Shown piece after piece: positions 33,606-44,519 of a DNA stretch of 64,000 nt. The notes beneath the pieces are model-generated. The model was given only the letters and a program-made list of their open reading frames with translations. It was not told where the DNA came from and did no database searches. Every line of letters begins with the position of its first letter. The stretch's first letter is position 1. The position numbers and the translations under genes were made by a program. This DNA comes from Pyrrhosoma nymphula (lineage: Eukaryota; Arthropoda; Insecta; Odonata; Coenagrionidae). Location of the stretch: the NCBI GenBank assembly GCA_963573305.1, contig OY754331.1, positions 90,573,434 to 90,637,433 of the forward strand, given 5' to 3'.

Positions 33606-35332
33606 AATTTTGGCATTCACTTACATAATAGTATGAATTCCTCCTACCTGTTACAGCAAATAAATTTCTGAATCTCTGGCAAAAAACTAGAAACGGCCTG
33701 TGCTTTAACAGAACTTATTCTTCTAAAATTATACTTATTTTTTACCTGTTAACAGGGTAATGAGAGACTTTAATGCGGAGTCCTCTTAAGTTGGTACGAG
33801 CAATTTATTGTATGAATGTAATTTTAGAGCAATACTTTATTTGTGTGAAGATATTTTAAAGACATCAAGAGGGGTGATATCCCGTAAAAAATATATTATT
33901 AATGGATTATAGGTTTTTCTATACATAGTTACGTTTCAGTTACTATGGGCCAAATCTCCATAGTTATTCAATAGTTACTAATACAAATTTTCACCTGGGT
34001 TACCTTGTAGTCTCCTTGACTAACAGCAACTAACTCCCACTTAAAAATAAATATTTACATAGCAACATAATAGGCCATTCTCCTTGGAAAAGACCATAAT
34101 CTTGAAATGGCGAAAATTTTCAAAATGACAATAGAACTATGTTTAAACCAGGTATCTTAGTTATGTTCATGCATTATTTCAGGTCATTCCGTTGTGGTGT
34201 TTGCGTGACTGAGTAGTAGAAACACTCAGAAACCACCACATTTTTATATATTAGTATGATGAGGAAAAGCAGTCGCTCCAAATTGACAGAATGCAATCCT
34301 ATCTGCCTGGAGAAATGAATGGGGCATTAATGCAAATTAAAGAAAGGTCAAAAATTTGATGCATTAATTATATAGACAGGCATGCTCTAAGATCAGCTAT
34401 ACTTGAATGGGACTGATGTTTCAATAGCAAATGAACAATGATAAGTAAAAAGTGAGAAAGGACTTTTTAAAGCTCTGAGGTAATATTTGGAGATAGATAA
34501 TATGACAAAATGAAAGATGATGAAATCACAAAATGAACTGTTGTGGCTTCACTTTTTACTTAAAAGTTTTACTCCCCAGAGACATTCAACTGCATCATCT
34601 GCTGGTATCTCTCATCTCCTCAGGGAGGGGTTGTAGTTGACATGCATCAAAGTAATTCTCGTTTGTAGTCATTTTGTTTTTAAAATGATGCAGTAAAAAT
34701 TTTGTGACTGAAATTAATGGGACTGCATTGTTTCAATTAAATATTTTTCTGCCCTGTAATCAATAGAAGGGATCACCTTTTAGAGAATTATGTAAAACCC
34801 ATAGCAACCATCACTATTATGAATCAGTTGAAAACAATCTGTAGGAGAACCTACTTGAATCGAACATCTTTCAATGATTAGAACTGAATTAATATAAGAC
34901 ACTTGTGTCCCACTCATTTGCCTTATACATACTACATACCCTTCTTGGAGTAATGCTGTGCTCGTATGCTGACTGGCTGTGGAGTTAACGTCTTGACTGT
35001 TGCAAACCTTCATACTGCTTGTCTAGTTCATTCTAGGCCACTCCAGGTTCCTCATGATTTTCAAAGAATTAACCCATTTTTCTGTCAGCTCATTCCAGTT
35101 AGGTAAGGTGTCCAGATTTATCACCCCCCTAAACTGGGTTATCCTGGAGTGTAGGCAGCGTTCCAGACATGTTACTCTGATCAAGTGAGGCATTGGAAAA
35201 CTTAGTACTCTTATTAAGATAAAATAAATATAAGAAGGAATTTACACATTTCTTAACCTTCTGCCATCTCTGATCACGTAAAATAGCATTTTTAAGATAC
35301 CCATTCTTTCTTCTGTCCATTTATCCCACCTA
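33606..35332. other. Unannotated AT-rich stretch
   Basis: No homology, repeat structure or splice-bounded coding frame was recognised here. Small frames on the minus strand near 34780-35013 and 35129-35320 look random. Confidence 0.4.
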
Positions 35333-35337
35333 TTCTC

Positions 35338-35531
35338 TGTTGTATATTTCAGTCGTATTTGATTAATCTGGAAACTACGTAACGTTGTACATTTGATGTT
35401 CATTTGTTTTCTTAAGTCTCTTAAGTATCTATGTACGACCTATTTGTTTAGTTAAAGAATAAATGTCTTAACGACGAGGTTCTTAATAATTGGAACATAA
35501 GAATCTTTAATATCTTATTTAAAATCCAACT
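35338..35531 (+). repeat. 5' LTR of the copia element
   Basis: It starts TGTTGTATATTTCAG and ends CCAACT just before the primer-binding site. AATAAA is present near the middle. It is unusual in ending CT rather than CA; both LTRs share this. Confidence 0.93.
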
Positions 35532-35673
35532 GGTTATGGGCACAGACACAGATGCGGTGGCTCGATATTAATGTTCCGTGAATTGAGAACTAAGAACAGT
35601 GAATTACGTACAAGAATCTAGCAAAAAAAAAAATCGTGAGGTTAGGTTTACATTTTTCTATCATCATCACAAA

Positions 35674-38600
35674 ATGACTGATCCGGATGGAAATGGAGCC
35701 TCAATTGACCGAAATGGAAGTGGAAACGGCCAAGATGGAAAAAATGCGGCGGGAACTACAAATTTCCGAAATGGTCCTGGTGGAAGTGCTGCTACTGGTT
35801 CACTAATATTTATGGGTAGTGGTTCACTGCCTGCTTTTACCAAGTTAGAAGGTAGGAAGAATTATAGTACATGGAAATTCAACATGGAAATGTATCTAAT
35901 AGATGTGGACTTGTGGGACTGTGTGAAAACAAGTCGTGAAGAGTTAAATCAACTGGATTCTCATGAGAGGAGATTATGGGATAAAAGAGATGCAAGAACC
36001 AGGTCTAAAATATGCCTCATGTTGTCAGAGTCTGTTCAAGTTTTAGTGATGTCAGCAAAAACAGCTGAAGAAACTTGGAACATCCTAGAAAAGGCATATG
36101 CGGATGGCGGGTTATCTCGCAGGCTCTCCCTTCTGCGAAAAATATTTAGTTTGACCATGAAAATGTTCAGCAATATTGAAGATTATTTAAATGAAATAAT
36201 GTTGACTGCACAGCAGTTGAATGCAATCAATGCTGGCCTTGATGATGAATTCCTTGGAGTTATTATGCTGAGTGGACTGACAGATGAATACAAACCTTTG
36301 GTTATGGCTCTAGAAAATTCAGGAGCAACTATTACTAGTGACTATGTAAGGTCAATTCTAATCAAAGAAGATACTAAGCATCAGCATACTCGGAGTACAT
36401 CAGGCAAGGACTCAGCATTTGCTAGTTGTGGAAACAGTGGTAAACAACAGCAAGGAAAAGGATCTTTAATATGTCATCACTGTAACAAAATTGGACATTT
36501 TAAATGGCAGTGCAAACTACTGAAGAAAGAAAGGCAACAGCATCAAGGTTTGAAGAAGGAAGAGAAGAAATTTGAACCCTTAAAGAAGAATTATAATGAG
36601 AAAGCCAACAAAACTGAATTGACGCTTTATACTTCTGCTCTTACTTCAAATCAGGTCAGTAATGACTGGTATATAGACTCAGGTGCCTCAGCACATATGA
36701 CTATGCGCAAGGATTGGATGGACTCCTACAAAGAAAGTTGCATTAAGGAAATTACCGTTGCCAACAATGAAAAAATGTCTGCAGAAGCAAGTGGTGAAGT
36801 TGTGTTGCAACTTAAGAATGGTAACATGACAAGGGTAACTGATGTATTACACGTCCCCAAGGTATCAGCTAATTTGCTTTCTGCTCACAGAATGCTTGAA
36901 AAGGATCTTGTATTAGTCTTCTCAAGAAAAGGCTGTCACATATTTCATGAGAATGATTGTACAGTTGAAGGTGAAGTCAAGGCCACGGCAAGCATCGTTG
37001 GTGGAATGTTCAAACTTGATCAGGCACATGATCAAGAATTTGCCACATCGGTGACAGTGAAGGATACTCAAATGTTGTGGCACAAAAGACTCAGGCACCT
37101 TAACCATAAATCAATGGATCTACTAAAGAGAGGAATGGCAACAGGCATTTCCTATTGTGATGAAGGAATAAATCCTTGTGAGGCATGTATAAAAGGAAAG
37201 CATGCACGTTTACCATTTAAGAAAAGTGGAGCATTTAGAGCTAGTAAAGTTCTAGAGCTTGTACACACAGATATTTGTGGACCCATGTCTCAACCATCCT
37301 GGGGAGGAGCTCGATACTTACTCACGTTCACAGATGACTTGACAAGAAAAACTTTTGGGTATTTGCTGAAAACTAAATCCATGTTTGAGGTCAAGGAAAG
37401 GTTTGAGGAGTTTAAAAATTTGGTTGAAAATCAGAAAGGTGAGAAAATAAAAGTATTACGCAGTGATAATGGCTCTGAATATATGAATGATTTGTTCACA
37501 AATTTTCTCAAGAAGCATGGAATTGAGCACCAAACTACAACTCCATACACCCCACAACAGAATGGAGTCGCAGAACGACTCAACAGGACTATTGTTGAAA
37601 AAGGGAGATCAATGCTGCAGGATGCTGAACTGGAAGTAAGTTACTGGGGAGAAGCAGCTATGACTGCAATTTATCTAAAAAAATAGATCTCCTACCAAAG
37701 CACTAAAAGGTATTACTCCAGAAGAGGCCTGGTCAGGCAGAAAGGTTGATTTACAGCATCTTAAAGTTTTTGGATCAAGAGCTTTTGCTCATGTACCAGA
37801 TGAACTTCGCAAGAAGTGGGATCCAAAATCAAAAGAATATATCTTCATTGGATACTGTGAATCAACAAAGGGATACAGATTGATTGACCCTAATACACCA
37901 CGAAAAATAGTCAAATCAACGGATGTTATATTTATCGAAACCAGAGAGAAAAAGATGGAAACTCAGCTAGAGGAAATCAAAGAATGTGATGATAATTCTG
38001 AGATATTAATTCAAGTGGAAGAAAGAAATAAAGATGAGCAGGAAAATATTACTGACCAAGATGAAATTGTTGAAGAAGGTGACCTAATTTCTCATGAAAA
38101 TGAAGTCAACTCCTCTCCAAATGACTGGAATCCTGAAATGACGGATTCACAGGATTCATCTGTTGGTGAGGAAGGGAAAGATAAAAGGTATCCTAAGAGG
38201 GAAAGATAACCCAAAAAGTGGTCAGATGATATGTTACTGTATCAAGCTATGGTGGAAGACTCAGACGACCCTATCACAGTTTCTGAAGCGTTATCCAGAG
38301 AAGATAAGGATATGTGGATGAAAGCAATGCAAAAGGAGTATGAATCACTTATTCATCATAAAGTATGGACTCTAGTTGATCCACCAAAAGACAGAAAAAT
38401 TGTTAAAAGCAAATGGGTTTTTAAAATAAAGAGGAGTGCCAAGAATGTCAAGACCTATAAGGCTCGTTTGGTGGCGAAAGGGTTCACTCAACAATTTGGA
38501 ATTGACTACGGGGAAACATTTGCCCCAGTTGTAAGACTTTCAACGCTTAGACTATTGCTAGCTATAGCTGTACAACTCAATCTTAATGTGGATCATCTTG

Positions 38601-39814
38601 ACGTTGAAACGGCCTTCCTCAATGGTGATATTGAAGAGGAAATATATATGGAACAACCTGAAGGATTCATTCAGAAGTCACATGAGAAGAAAGTGTGTCT
38701 TCTCAAGAGAGCCATTTATGGCTTGAAGCAGGCACCAAGGCAGTGGAACAAGAAAGTTCACTCTCTTATGATGAGCATGGGAATGAAGAGAGCAGATAAT
38801 GAGCCTTGTGTGTACTACTCTATTTATGGAACTACAATTCTTATTGTAGCTGTCTTTGTTGATGACTTTTTTGTACTAAGCAACAATCAAGCAAAAAGAG
38901 CAGAATTTGTAAAAAATTTGAGGAATGAATTTATAGTGAAGGATCTAGGTGAAGCCAAAGAATTACTTGGTATGAGAGTTACCCAAGATAAAGAGAAGAA
39001 GACCATAAGTGTAGATCAAAGGAAATATTTAGAAAATATCCTAAAGAAATTTGGGATGTCTGACTCCAAGCCAGTCAAGACACCACTGGATCCCAACCAA
39101 AAATTATTAAAACCAAAGAACAATGAAGAACGGGAAGATGGATCCAAATATCCATACCAGCGACTTGTGGGATCACTAATGTACCTGGCAGTTGCAACCC
39201 GTCCTGATATTGCCCATGCTGTGAGCATTCTCAGTCAGTTCAATACTGACTATGGAGTTACTCATTGGCGTGCTGCTCTACGTGTACTGCGTTATCTACA
39301 GGGTACCAAAGGATATTCCTTGAAGTATCAGAAGACGACCAGTGGCTCGGACGTTATAGGATACTCTGATGCTGACTGGGCAGGGAGCACTGAAGACAGA
39401 AGGTCATATACAGGCTATGTATTCAGGATGAGCAATTGTGCCATTGCATGGGAATCTAGGAAGCAGAGAACTGTCGCACTTTCAACAACTGAAGCAGAAT
39501 ATATGGCCTTAGGGGAAGCTACAACAGAAGCAATTCATCTCAAAGGGCTGATAAGAGAACTGTTTGGCATGGACAAACCCATCACATTATTCTGTGACAA
39601 TCAAGGGGCTCTCAAGTTGTCCAAGGACAGTATGTTCCATGCCAGGACCAAACATATTGATATTCGCCATCATTTTATAAGGGATGCTATCACTGATAAC
39701 CTTGTTTCTGTTTCCTACATCCCTACAGGTAGTATGGTGGCTGATATTTTAACAAAAGCTCTTCATGGACAACCACATGATCGTTTTGTACAAGGGTTGG
39801 GACTCGTGAACTGA
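35674..39814 (+). pseudogene. copia gag-pol with one frameshift and one stop
   Basis: The start is taken at MTDPDGNG (35674). In order: capsid-like region; zinc knuckle CHHCNKIGHFKWQC; protease WYIDSGASAHMT; integrase HHCC zinc site and catalytic core (HTDICGPM, RSDNGSEY, NGVAERLNRT); reverse transcriptase with FVDD; RNase H with DADWAGS and TTEAEYMAL. The frame breaks at a run of seven A (37677-37683) at the end of the integrase core. A TAA at 38207-38209 interrupts the region before the reverse transcriptase. The rest is open to the stop at 39812-39814. As written the element is not autonomous. Confidence 0.93.
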
Positions 39815-39851
39815 GCATTATAATTTTTTGAGTTTTCAGATTAAGGGGAGG

Positions 39852-40045
39852 TGTTGTATATTTCAGTCGTATTTGATTAATCTGGAAACTACGTAACGTT
39901 GTACATTTGATGTTCATTTGTTTTCTTAAGTCTCTTAAGTATCTATGTACGACCTATTTGTTTAGTTAAAGAATAAATGTCTTAACGACGAGGTTCTTAA
40001 TAATTGGAACATAAGAATCTTTAATATCTTATTTAAAATCCAACT
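39852..40045 (+). repeat. 3' LTR of the copia element
   Basis: I saw no difference from the 5' LTR over 194 bp. It is preceded by the polypurine tract and followed by TTCTC. Confidence 0.93.
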
Positions 40046-40167
40046 TTCTCTTGTTTATCTTTCATTTACTAATTCAGTAAAAGAAAAGGAATTTTATTTC
40101 ATTTTAATATATTAATTAGGAATACTTTTAAGAAAAATATATGATTATACACACAAGAGATGAATCA

Positions 40168-40349
40168 TTATTGATTGAGTGCCATTTTGGATCTGTATTT
40201 GATTCCGTCCATCTTTGGCATATCTCTTGGGTAAATTTCCTTTGTTCTCGCACATAAATGAATAATTTTATCAAAACTTAGAGGCAATACCTCTACTGAA
40301 GACTCGTACTGTCCAAGCCAAACTGGTACACATGTATTAAAAAACCCAC
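40168..40349 (-). CDS. Possible terminal exon of an unidentified gene
   Basis: On the minus strand a TTGATCAG acceptor is followed by a frame reading MSGFFNTCVPVWLG, ESSVEVLPLSFDKIIHL, EIYPRDMPKMDG, with a TAA stop at 40170-40168. An AATAAA lies about 70 bases downstream on the same strand (near 40093-40098). Composition and amino-acid use look coding, but I do not recognise the family and found no upstream exon. It could also be a chance frame. The copia element inserted about 120 bp downstream. Confidence 0.35.
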
Positions 40350-40718
40350 TCATACTGATCAATAGGTAGATGTATTGGGAGACAGCAGGCTTGCAATTGA
40401 TGGCCAAAAATAAGCAGGACAAATTAAAAAATAATAAATAGGAATGACTGAGTCTATACTTTCAATAAGTAGTTGATACATTATGCAGAATAAAGACCAA
40501 GCATATGTGTGAGAATCGAGGAAGGGTTACTTGAATGTGCCCTAAGAATTTAACTATTTTCTTTAGAGTCACAGTCCCCATCCAAGACATAAGCATTAAT
40601 ATTTCTCTTGAAACAGTACCTACATTAGTTAGGTTGCCATAAGGGTGTGGTAAAAATTCAGGACATCACCAAATTGCAATGTCATCACGTGACAAAGATG
40701 TATTCTTTTATATTTATG

Positions 40719-40788
40719 GGCAACGGTCTGCCACGATGGAAACACCGGTTCCCGACCAGTCACTGAAATTAAGCATCGTTGGGCTCGG
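40719..40788 (+). rRNA. Truncated 5S rRNA-like sequence
   Basis: About 70 bases match the 5' half of 5S rRNA: GGCAACGG, CACCGGTTCCCGACCAGTCA, then AAATTAAGCATCGTTGGGC. The match stops after GGGCTCGG, before box C. It is a retropseudogene or the head of a 5S-derived SINE, not a working 5S gene. The shared variant GTTGGGCTCGG links it to the SINE at 10673-10883. Confidence 0.7.
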
Positions 40789-41059
40789 ACAACACCAAAA
40801 TTTAGGACAATCTCATTTCCTTAGAAGGTATGTGTACCCATCAGGCCATTCCCTTTTGGGTAAGTATAGTAAGAAGAACTTAATTATCGGTGTTAAGCCA
40901 GTAGAACTGACTATGTTTTAAAAATTTCTTCTGTACCATAACAGTGCCAAACAAAAGAAAACATGAAGTTATTGATGGCAGCTGCTACTTTGTGGAATTC
41001 CATTGTAGGAAAAGGATAAATTACTTTGCACTATTCCACTGGAGAAATTTGATTTATGG

Positions 41060-41099
41060 AGTCGACATGTTTCACTGCACTGCAGCATCATCAGGACTT
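41060..41099 (-). ncRNA. Candidate hammerhead ribozyme, minus strand
   Basis: This is the mirror copy in the left arm, with core CTGATGA (41094-41088 on the minus strand), GAAAC, and GTC with cleavage expected after the base at 41064. Stem I has four pairs (AGTC with GACT). Confidence 0.5.
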
Positions 41100-41104
41100 A
41101 TCAG

Positions 41105-41145
41105 GAGTCCTGATGATGCTGCAGTACAGTGAAACATGTCGACTC
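41105..41145 (+). ncRNA. Candidate hammerhead ribozyme, plus strand
   Basis: Stem I pairs GAGTC (41105-41109) with GACTC (41141-41145). The core is CTGATGA (41110-41116). Stem II is GCTG with CAGT around a 5-base loop. Then come GAAA (41131-41134) and a very short stem III, ending at the cleavage triplet GTC with predicted cleavage after 41140. One unpaired base after CTGATGA departs from the textbook core. A minimal stem III is known from Penelope-encoded hammerheads. Activity is untested. Confidence 0.55.
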
Positions 41146-42163
41146 AATAAATCAAAAATTTCTCCAGAGGAATAGTGCAAAGTAAGTTATCCTTTTCCTA
41201 AAAGAAAACATGCTTCTTTCATAACCCACTCATTTCTAATCCTATTGATCCTACTTTGATAAACAATTCTGACACACCATGCCCACAGTATTTAGCCCAC
41301 TGCACTTATGTCTAAACTGGTATATCCACAGACCCTCAATATTTTAAGATTTAAAATTACCATATTCTAGCAGTTATTATCAGTAACCCTATATAGTTAT
41401 AAATATGTATCCCCAATACAAACAGTAGTGGACTTACCAGACTTATTATACCCTTACCGTACTTAGAAAGGAACAATACAAATGCAGAGACAAAGTAATT
41501 CAAGTGTTACAAGCAAATGCATTAAATTTAAGATGAATAACATGAATATACATATGTATATATAATCATGATGAGTACTTAAACCTGCTTAGATGGTAAT
41601 ATTGTGCTATCGTTGCTCGTAATTATGACAAGCTGATGTGACCACAAACAGACCAATGGTCATATCATCCTCAGCTTCAAAATAAATGTGATCGATGGAT
41701 ATGTTAACCATATAGAGCCAGTTGAAAGCAAACATTAGAATTATGATGGATGAGCTATTCTCAATACAACAATATATGCAGAAAACTGAACCAAATAGCA
41801 AGAAACTCGGATAAAATAAAATATGCACTTCAATAATAAGAATTATAACTCTCTTTACTCAAAATATACATTTTCTATGGGTTTTTACTATGCGAGCACA
41901 TCAAACCAACCACCACTCTCAAAAGTGATGTAGCATCAAATGTCATACAAATTTCACAACTCTTAACATCGCTATTATTTACATCATCAAGTTTATCTTA
42001 GAGAGTAAAAACATGGCAAGTAAAGGAATGGCTCTCAAAAAGGCATCCAGCACAGTCCAGAATTACCTGATGGACCTCTCAATCAGCTCATGATTAATTC
42101 TCATGTTCACTTTATCTCATGCCAAAGCCACTCGATCAAGGGCATGAAAGTGATTCCAGAATA

Positions 42164-42960
42164 CTATTTTACAGCTGCCTGAATATCTTCACGTTTATGG
42201 GTCCCATCACAGAATGGTCGTTTCGAAGTTTGCTTGCAATTGCACAGCCATACATCCCTGTCTTCATCCACAGCAAAGTGCACAGGACGATGAGTTATTT
42301 TCAGAAGAGGGTTTTTGTGAGTTCCATCACACAAAGGCTGAAGAAAACAATTGGGTTAATTTATTTATTAGAACTTTTACCGTAATACATGGCACATTCG
42401 TTAATAATGTCGGACGCTGTAGACTAGAATGATTATTTCAAGGGTATATCGAGATAGAAAACGTAGTGCACCTACTGTTTCGACAGACATGAGTCCTTCA
42501 ACGCTATTTGGCATCTTACCTGCGATTTACTCCTGCCACATAAGCACCACGCGTATCTTTTCCCTTTAACGCAGGGAAACTTGAATGGTTTCTTATCATA
42601 AATGATTCCACATGTTGGTTGTTTACTTGCGCTGTTTAAGTCTTCCAATATGTTTTTCGGCATGCCTGGAATACTTTTGCTAGCTTTGGAACAGTAATTA
42701 ACCTGTCATAAAAGCAACTGATTAGAATGTATTTTACATACCTACATTCATAAGGGATGTTCTAAATAGCCCATATTTGCCCGTGGTTTCTGAGGATTTG
42801 CATTAGGCAAATACAAGTACTATTTATGATTTTTGAAGTGAAATGTCGTCAGTTAGAACATACTTACATTTGTATTCGGTGGAATCTTAAATCTCGCGCC
42901 ACCGCAGGACGAATACAGGACAACTTTTCGCAGAGAGTATGTCAGTAATTTACAAGACAT
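42164..42960 (-). CDS. CISD3: CISD3, mitochondrial CDGSH iron-sulfur protein (complete, 3 exons)
   Basis: Exons are 42960-42868, 42702-42520 and 42337-42164, all joined in phase 0 with GT-AG introns (donors GTAAGT and GTAAGA). The product is 149 residues. The N-terminus (MSCKLLTYSLRKVVLYSS) is basic and Ser-rich, fitting a mitochondrial presequence. Two CDGSH motifs follow: CLCGRSKSQPLCDGTH, split across the second intron, and CNCKQTSKRPFCDGTH. Each has the three Cys and one His (residues 84, 86, 95, 99 and 124, 126, 135, 139) that bind a 2Fe-2S cluster. Two motifs plus a presequence indicate CISD3 (Miner2) rather than CISD1 or CISD2. It is head to head with SPAG6. Confidence 0.95.
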
Positions 42961-43903
42961 AACGAGAGCTACAGTTGTCACTTTAGCAGATTCACAATAT
43001 AAAATTACATATGAAATGAATGTAAGATGAAATATGAATGACTATTTTCGTTGATTTTCGTAACTCAGCGCACTTCGTAGTTCTTTTGTAATCCGCTACG
43101 TCAACGTGGGAAGCGTTTGAATTGGTTTGAGTGGGTAAAGCCATGGCACAATGTTTTACCACATGTGGATAAGTGTTACCAATGATTCAGACCAGTGTAT
43201 CTCGTTTAGTACGAAAAAATTCTGATTTACGACTAAGGTTATTATTACTGAATCTGAGTAAAGTCAAGAAGTAGATGTGGAACATCAGAAGATTGTCGGG
43301 GTGGATAAAGCTCTTGATAGGATAGCTCCTATCAAGAGCTTTAGGGGTGGACTGTGTGAAAAATTGCCTGGGTGTATGGATTAAAGGTCAGTAACCAACC
43401 TAAAGGGCATTTTATATGCATTACACGACGAGTGTCGTCCAATTTTACGACTTTAAAGGCGCACTTATACCAGCTATGCGCCAAATACTATGGCACTCCA
43501 ATTGTGCCTACTAATTATTTACCAACTTGAATTGTCCGCTGGAACGTATCCTCATTGGAAGCGCCAAATCTGCCGAATGACTTCATGATCGGAAAATTTA
43601 ATCGATTATTCAGGGGCCGATTATTTTCACAATCGATTATTCAGACCCTTCAGACCACCTTGGAAACACATCGTAAACTGTTGTTAACGAGAAGGAAAAT
43701 ATAAAAGTGACTGAAAGTGACGATAGAACAGTGCAATGATCACATGGTAGAACACCATTGACTTCAGATAATTATTAAGAACCTAAAATATGGCACAAAA
43801 AACCATTGAACGAGGCACGTATGCTTACAGCTCTTGTACAGCGGTGTCATATCTTTGGATACGACCCTCTCTGTAATTTAGTACTTGCATTTTTAATTTG
43901 CAG
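42961..43903. promoter_or_regulatory. Intergenic region between CISD3 and SPAG6
   Basis: About 940 bp separate the CISD3 start from the first SPAG6 exon seen. The region could hold both promoters and a SPAG6 5' exon. A perfect 17-bp-arm hairpin lies at 43306-43343. A short ATG frame at 43791 (MAQKTIERGT) could be a SPAG6 start, but its possible donor does not keep the frame. Confidence 0.4.
43306..43343. repeat. Perfect hairpin flanked by direct repeats
   Basis: The arms TAAAGCTCTTGATAGGA and their exact reverse complement enclose a TAGC loop. The hairpin is flanked on both sides by GGGGTGGA. Its origin is unknown. Confidence 0.85.
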
Positions 43904-44166
43904 TGAATACCGTGTACGAGCAAGCCAGGAGGGATTATGTGAACAGAATTGCAGATTTGTCTGCTCGGCCTCAAAACGTTCCTTATCTGTATAGCGGTAG
44001 GGTACTGGAAAACCTACGACCCCTCGTTACAGACATAGTACCATCGATCCAGCACAATGCAGCCATAGCATTGGGTCGCATGGCGGCGCACAATGAAAAA
44101 ATTGCTGAGGAATTATTGCGTGATAATATTATATTTCCACTTCTCAGGAATTTGAACTGTAAGAGT
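43904..44166 (+). CDS. SPAG6: SPAG6 exon, N-terminal armadillo region
   Basis: SPAG6/PF16 is an armadillo-repeat protein of the central pair apparatus of motile cilia and sperm flagella. The frame reads TVYEQARRDYVNRIADLSAR, PQNVPYLYSG, SIQHNAAIALGRMAAHNEK, then IIFPLLRNLNCKS. The acceptor is TTTGCAG (to 43903). The nearer donor at 44159 would create a stop on joining. The donor GTTAGT at 44167 keeps the frame and the exact family length, so it is preferred. The first two bases complete a codon from an upstream exon that was not identified; ATG would result if that exon ends in A. Confidence 0.85.
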
Positions 44167-44308
44167 GTTAGTTTCAGTACCCTAAATTATCATGACAATT
44201 AGTGGTTAAGTACTACTTTTCTTTGCTGGCTAGTTTTTTTACAATGAGATTTCAAGATTCTCATACTTGCCTGACGATTGAGAATAATTAGATTCTTATC
44301 TCTTTCAG

Positions 44309-44519
44309 AAAGAGTACAAAAGAGCTGCTCTTTATGTACTCCGGTCAATTAGTCGTCATTCTTCGGAATTGGCGGCGAGCCTTGTCAGTTGTGGTGCTAT
44401 GGATTCTATTATGTTATGCTTGGAAGATTTCGATCCCAAAGTGCGAGATGCTTCGTGCTGGGCCGCTGAATACATTGCCAAGCATTCACCAGAATTGGCC
44501 GAAGCTGTAGTCGATGCAG
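44309..44519 (+). CDS. SPAG6: SPAG6 exon, armadillo repeats
   Basis: The frame reads KEYKRAALYVLRSISRHSSE, LVSCGAMDSIMLCLEDFDPK, EYIAKHSPELAEAVVDA, closely following SPAG6. The acceptor is CTTTCAG (to 44308) and the donor GTGATT begins at 44520 (phase 1). It continues without gap into the exon at 46545. Confidence 0.93.

Larger units (their letters stand above)
35338..40045 (+). mobile_element. Young Ty1/copia retrotransposon
   Basis: Two 194-bp LTRs, identical by eye, flank gag-pol, with a 5-bp target duplication TTCTC at 35333-35337 and 40046-40050. A primer-binding site GGTTATGGGCACAG (35532-35545) matches the internal initiator tRNA-Met site used by Drosophila copia, and a polypurine tract lies at about 39841-39851. 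Integrase precedes reverse transcriptase, which is the copia order. Identical LTRs imply a very recent insertion, yet the coding part has two lesions. Confidence 0.96.
41007..41199. repeat. 193-bp palindrome, Penelope-type terminal repeat pair
   Basis: Two arms of about 90 bp (AGGAAAAGGATAAATTACTT...TCCTGAT and its reverse complement) are joined at about 41100. It resembles the inverted pLTR junction of a Penelope-like element with all coding sequence lost. Each arm carries a hammerhead-like motif. From 41200 to 42163 nothing else was recognised. Confidence 0.75.

Noticed and set aside
43806..43994. Alternative SPAG6 start in another frame
   Set aside because: It crosses the acceptor at 43903 and reads the SPAG6 exon in the wrong frame.
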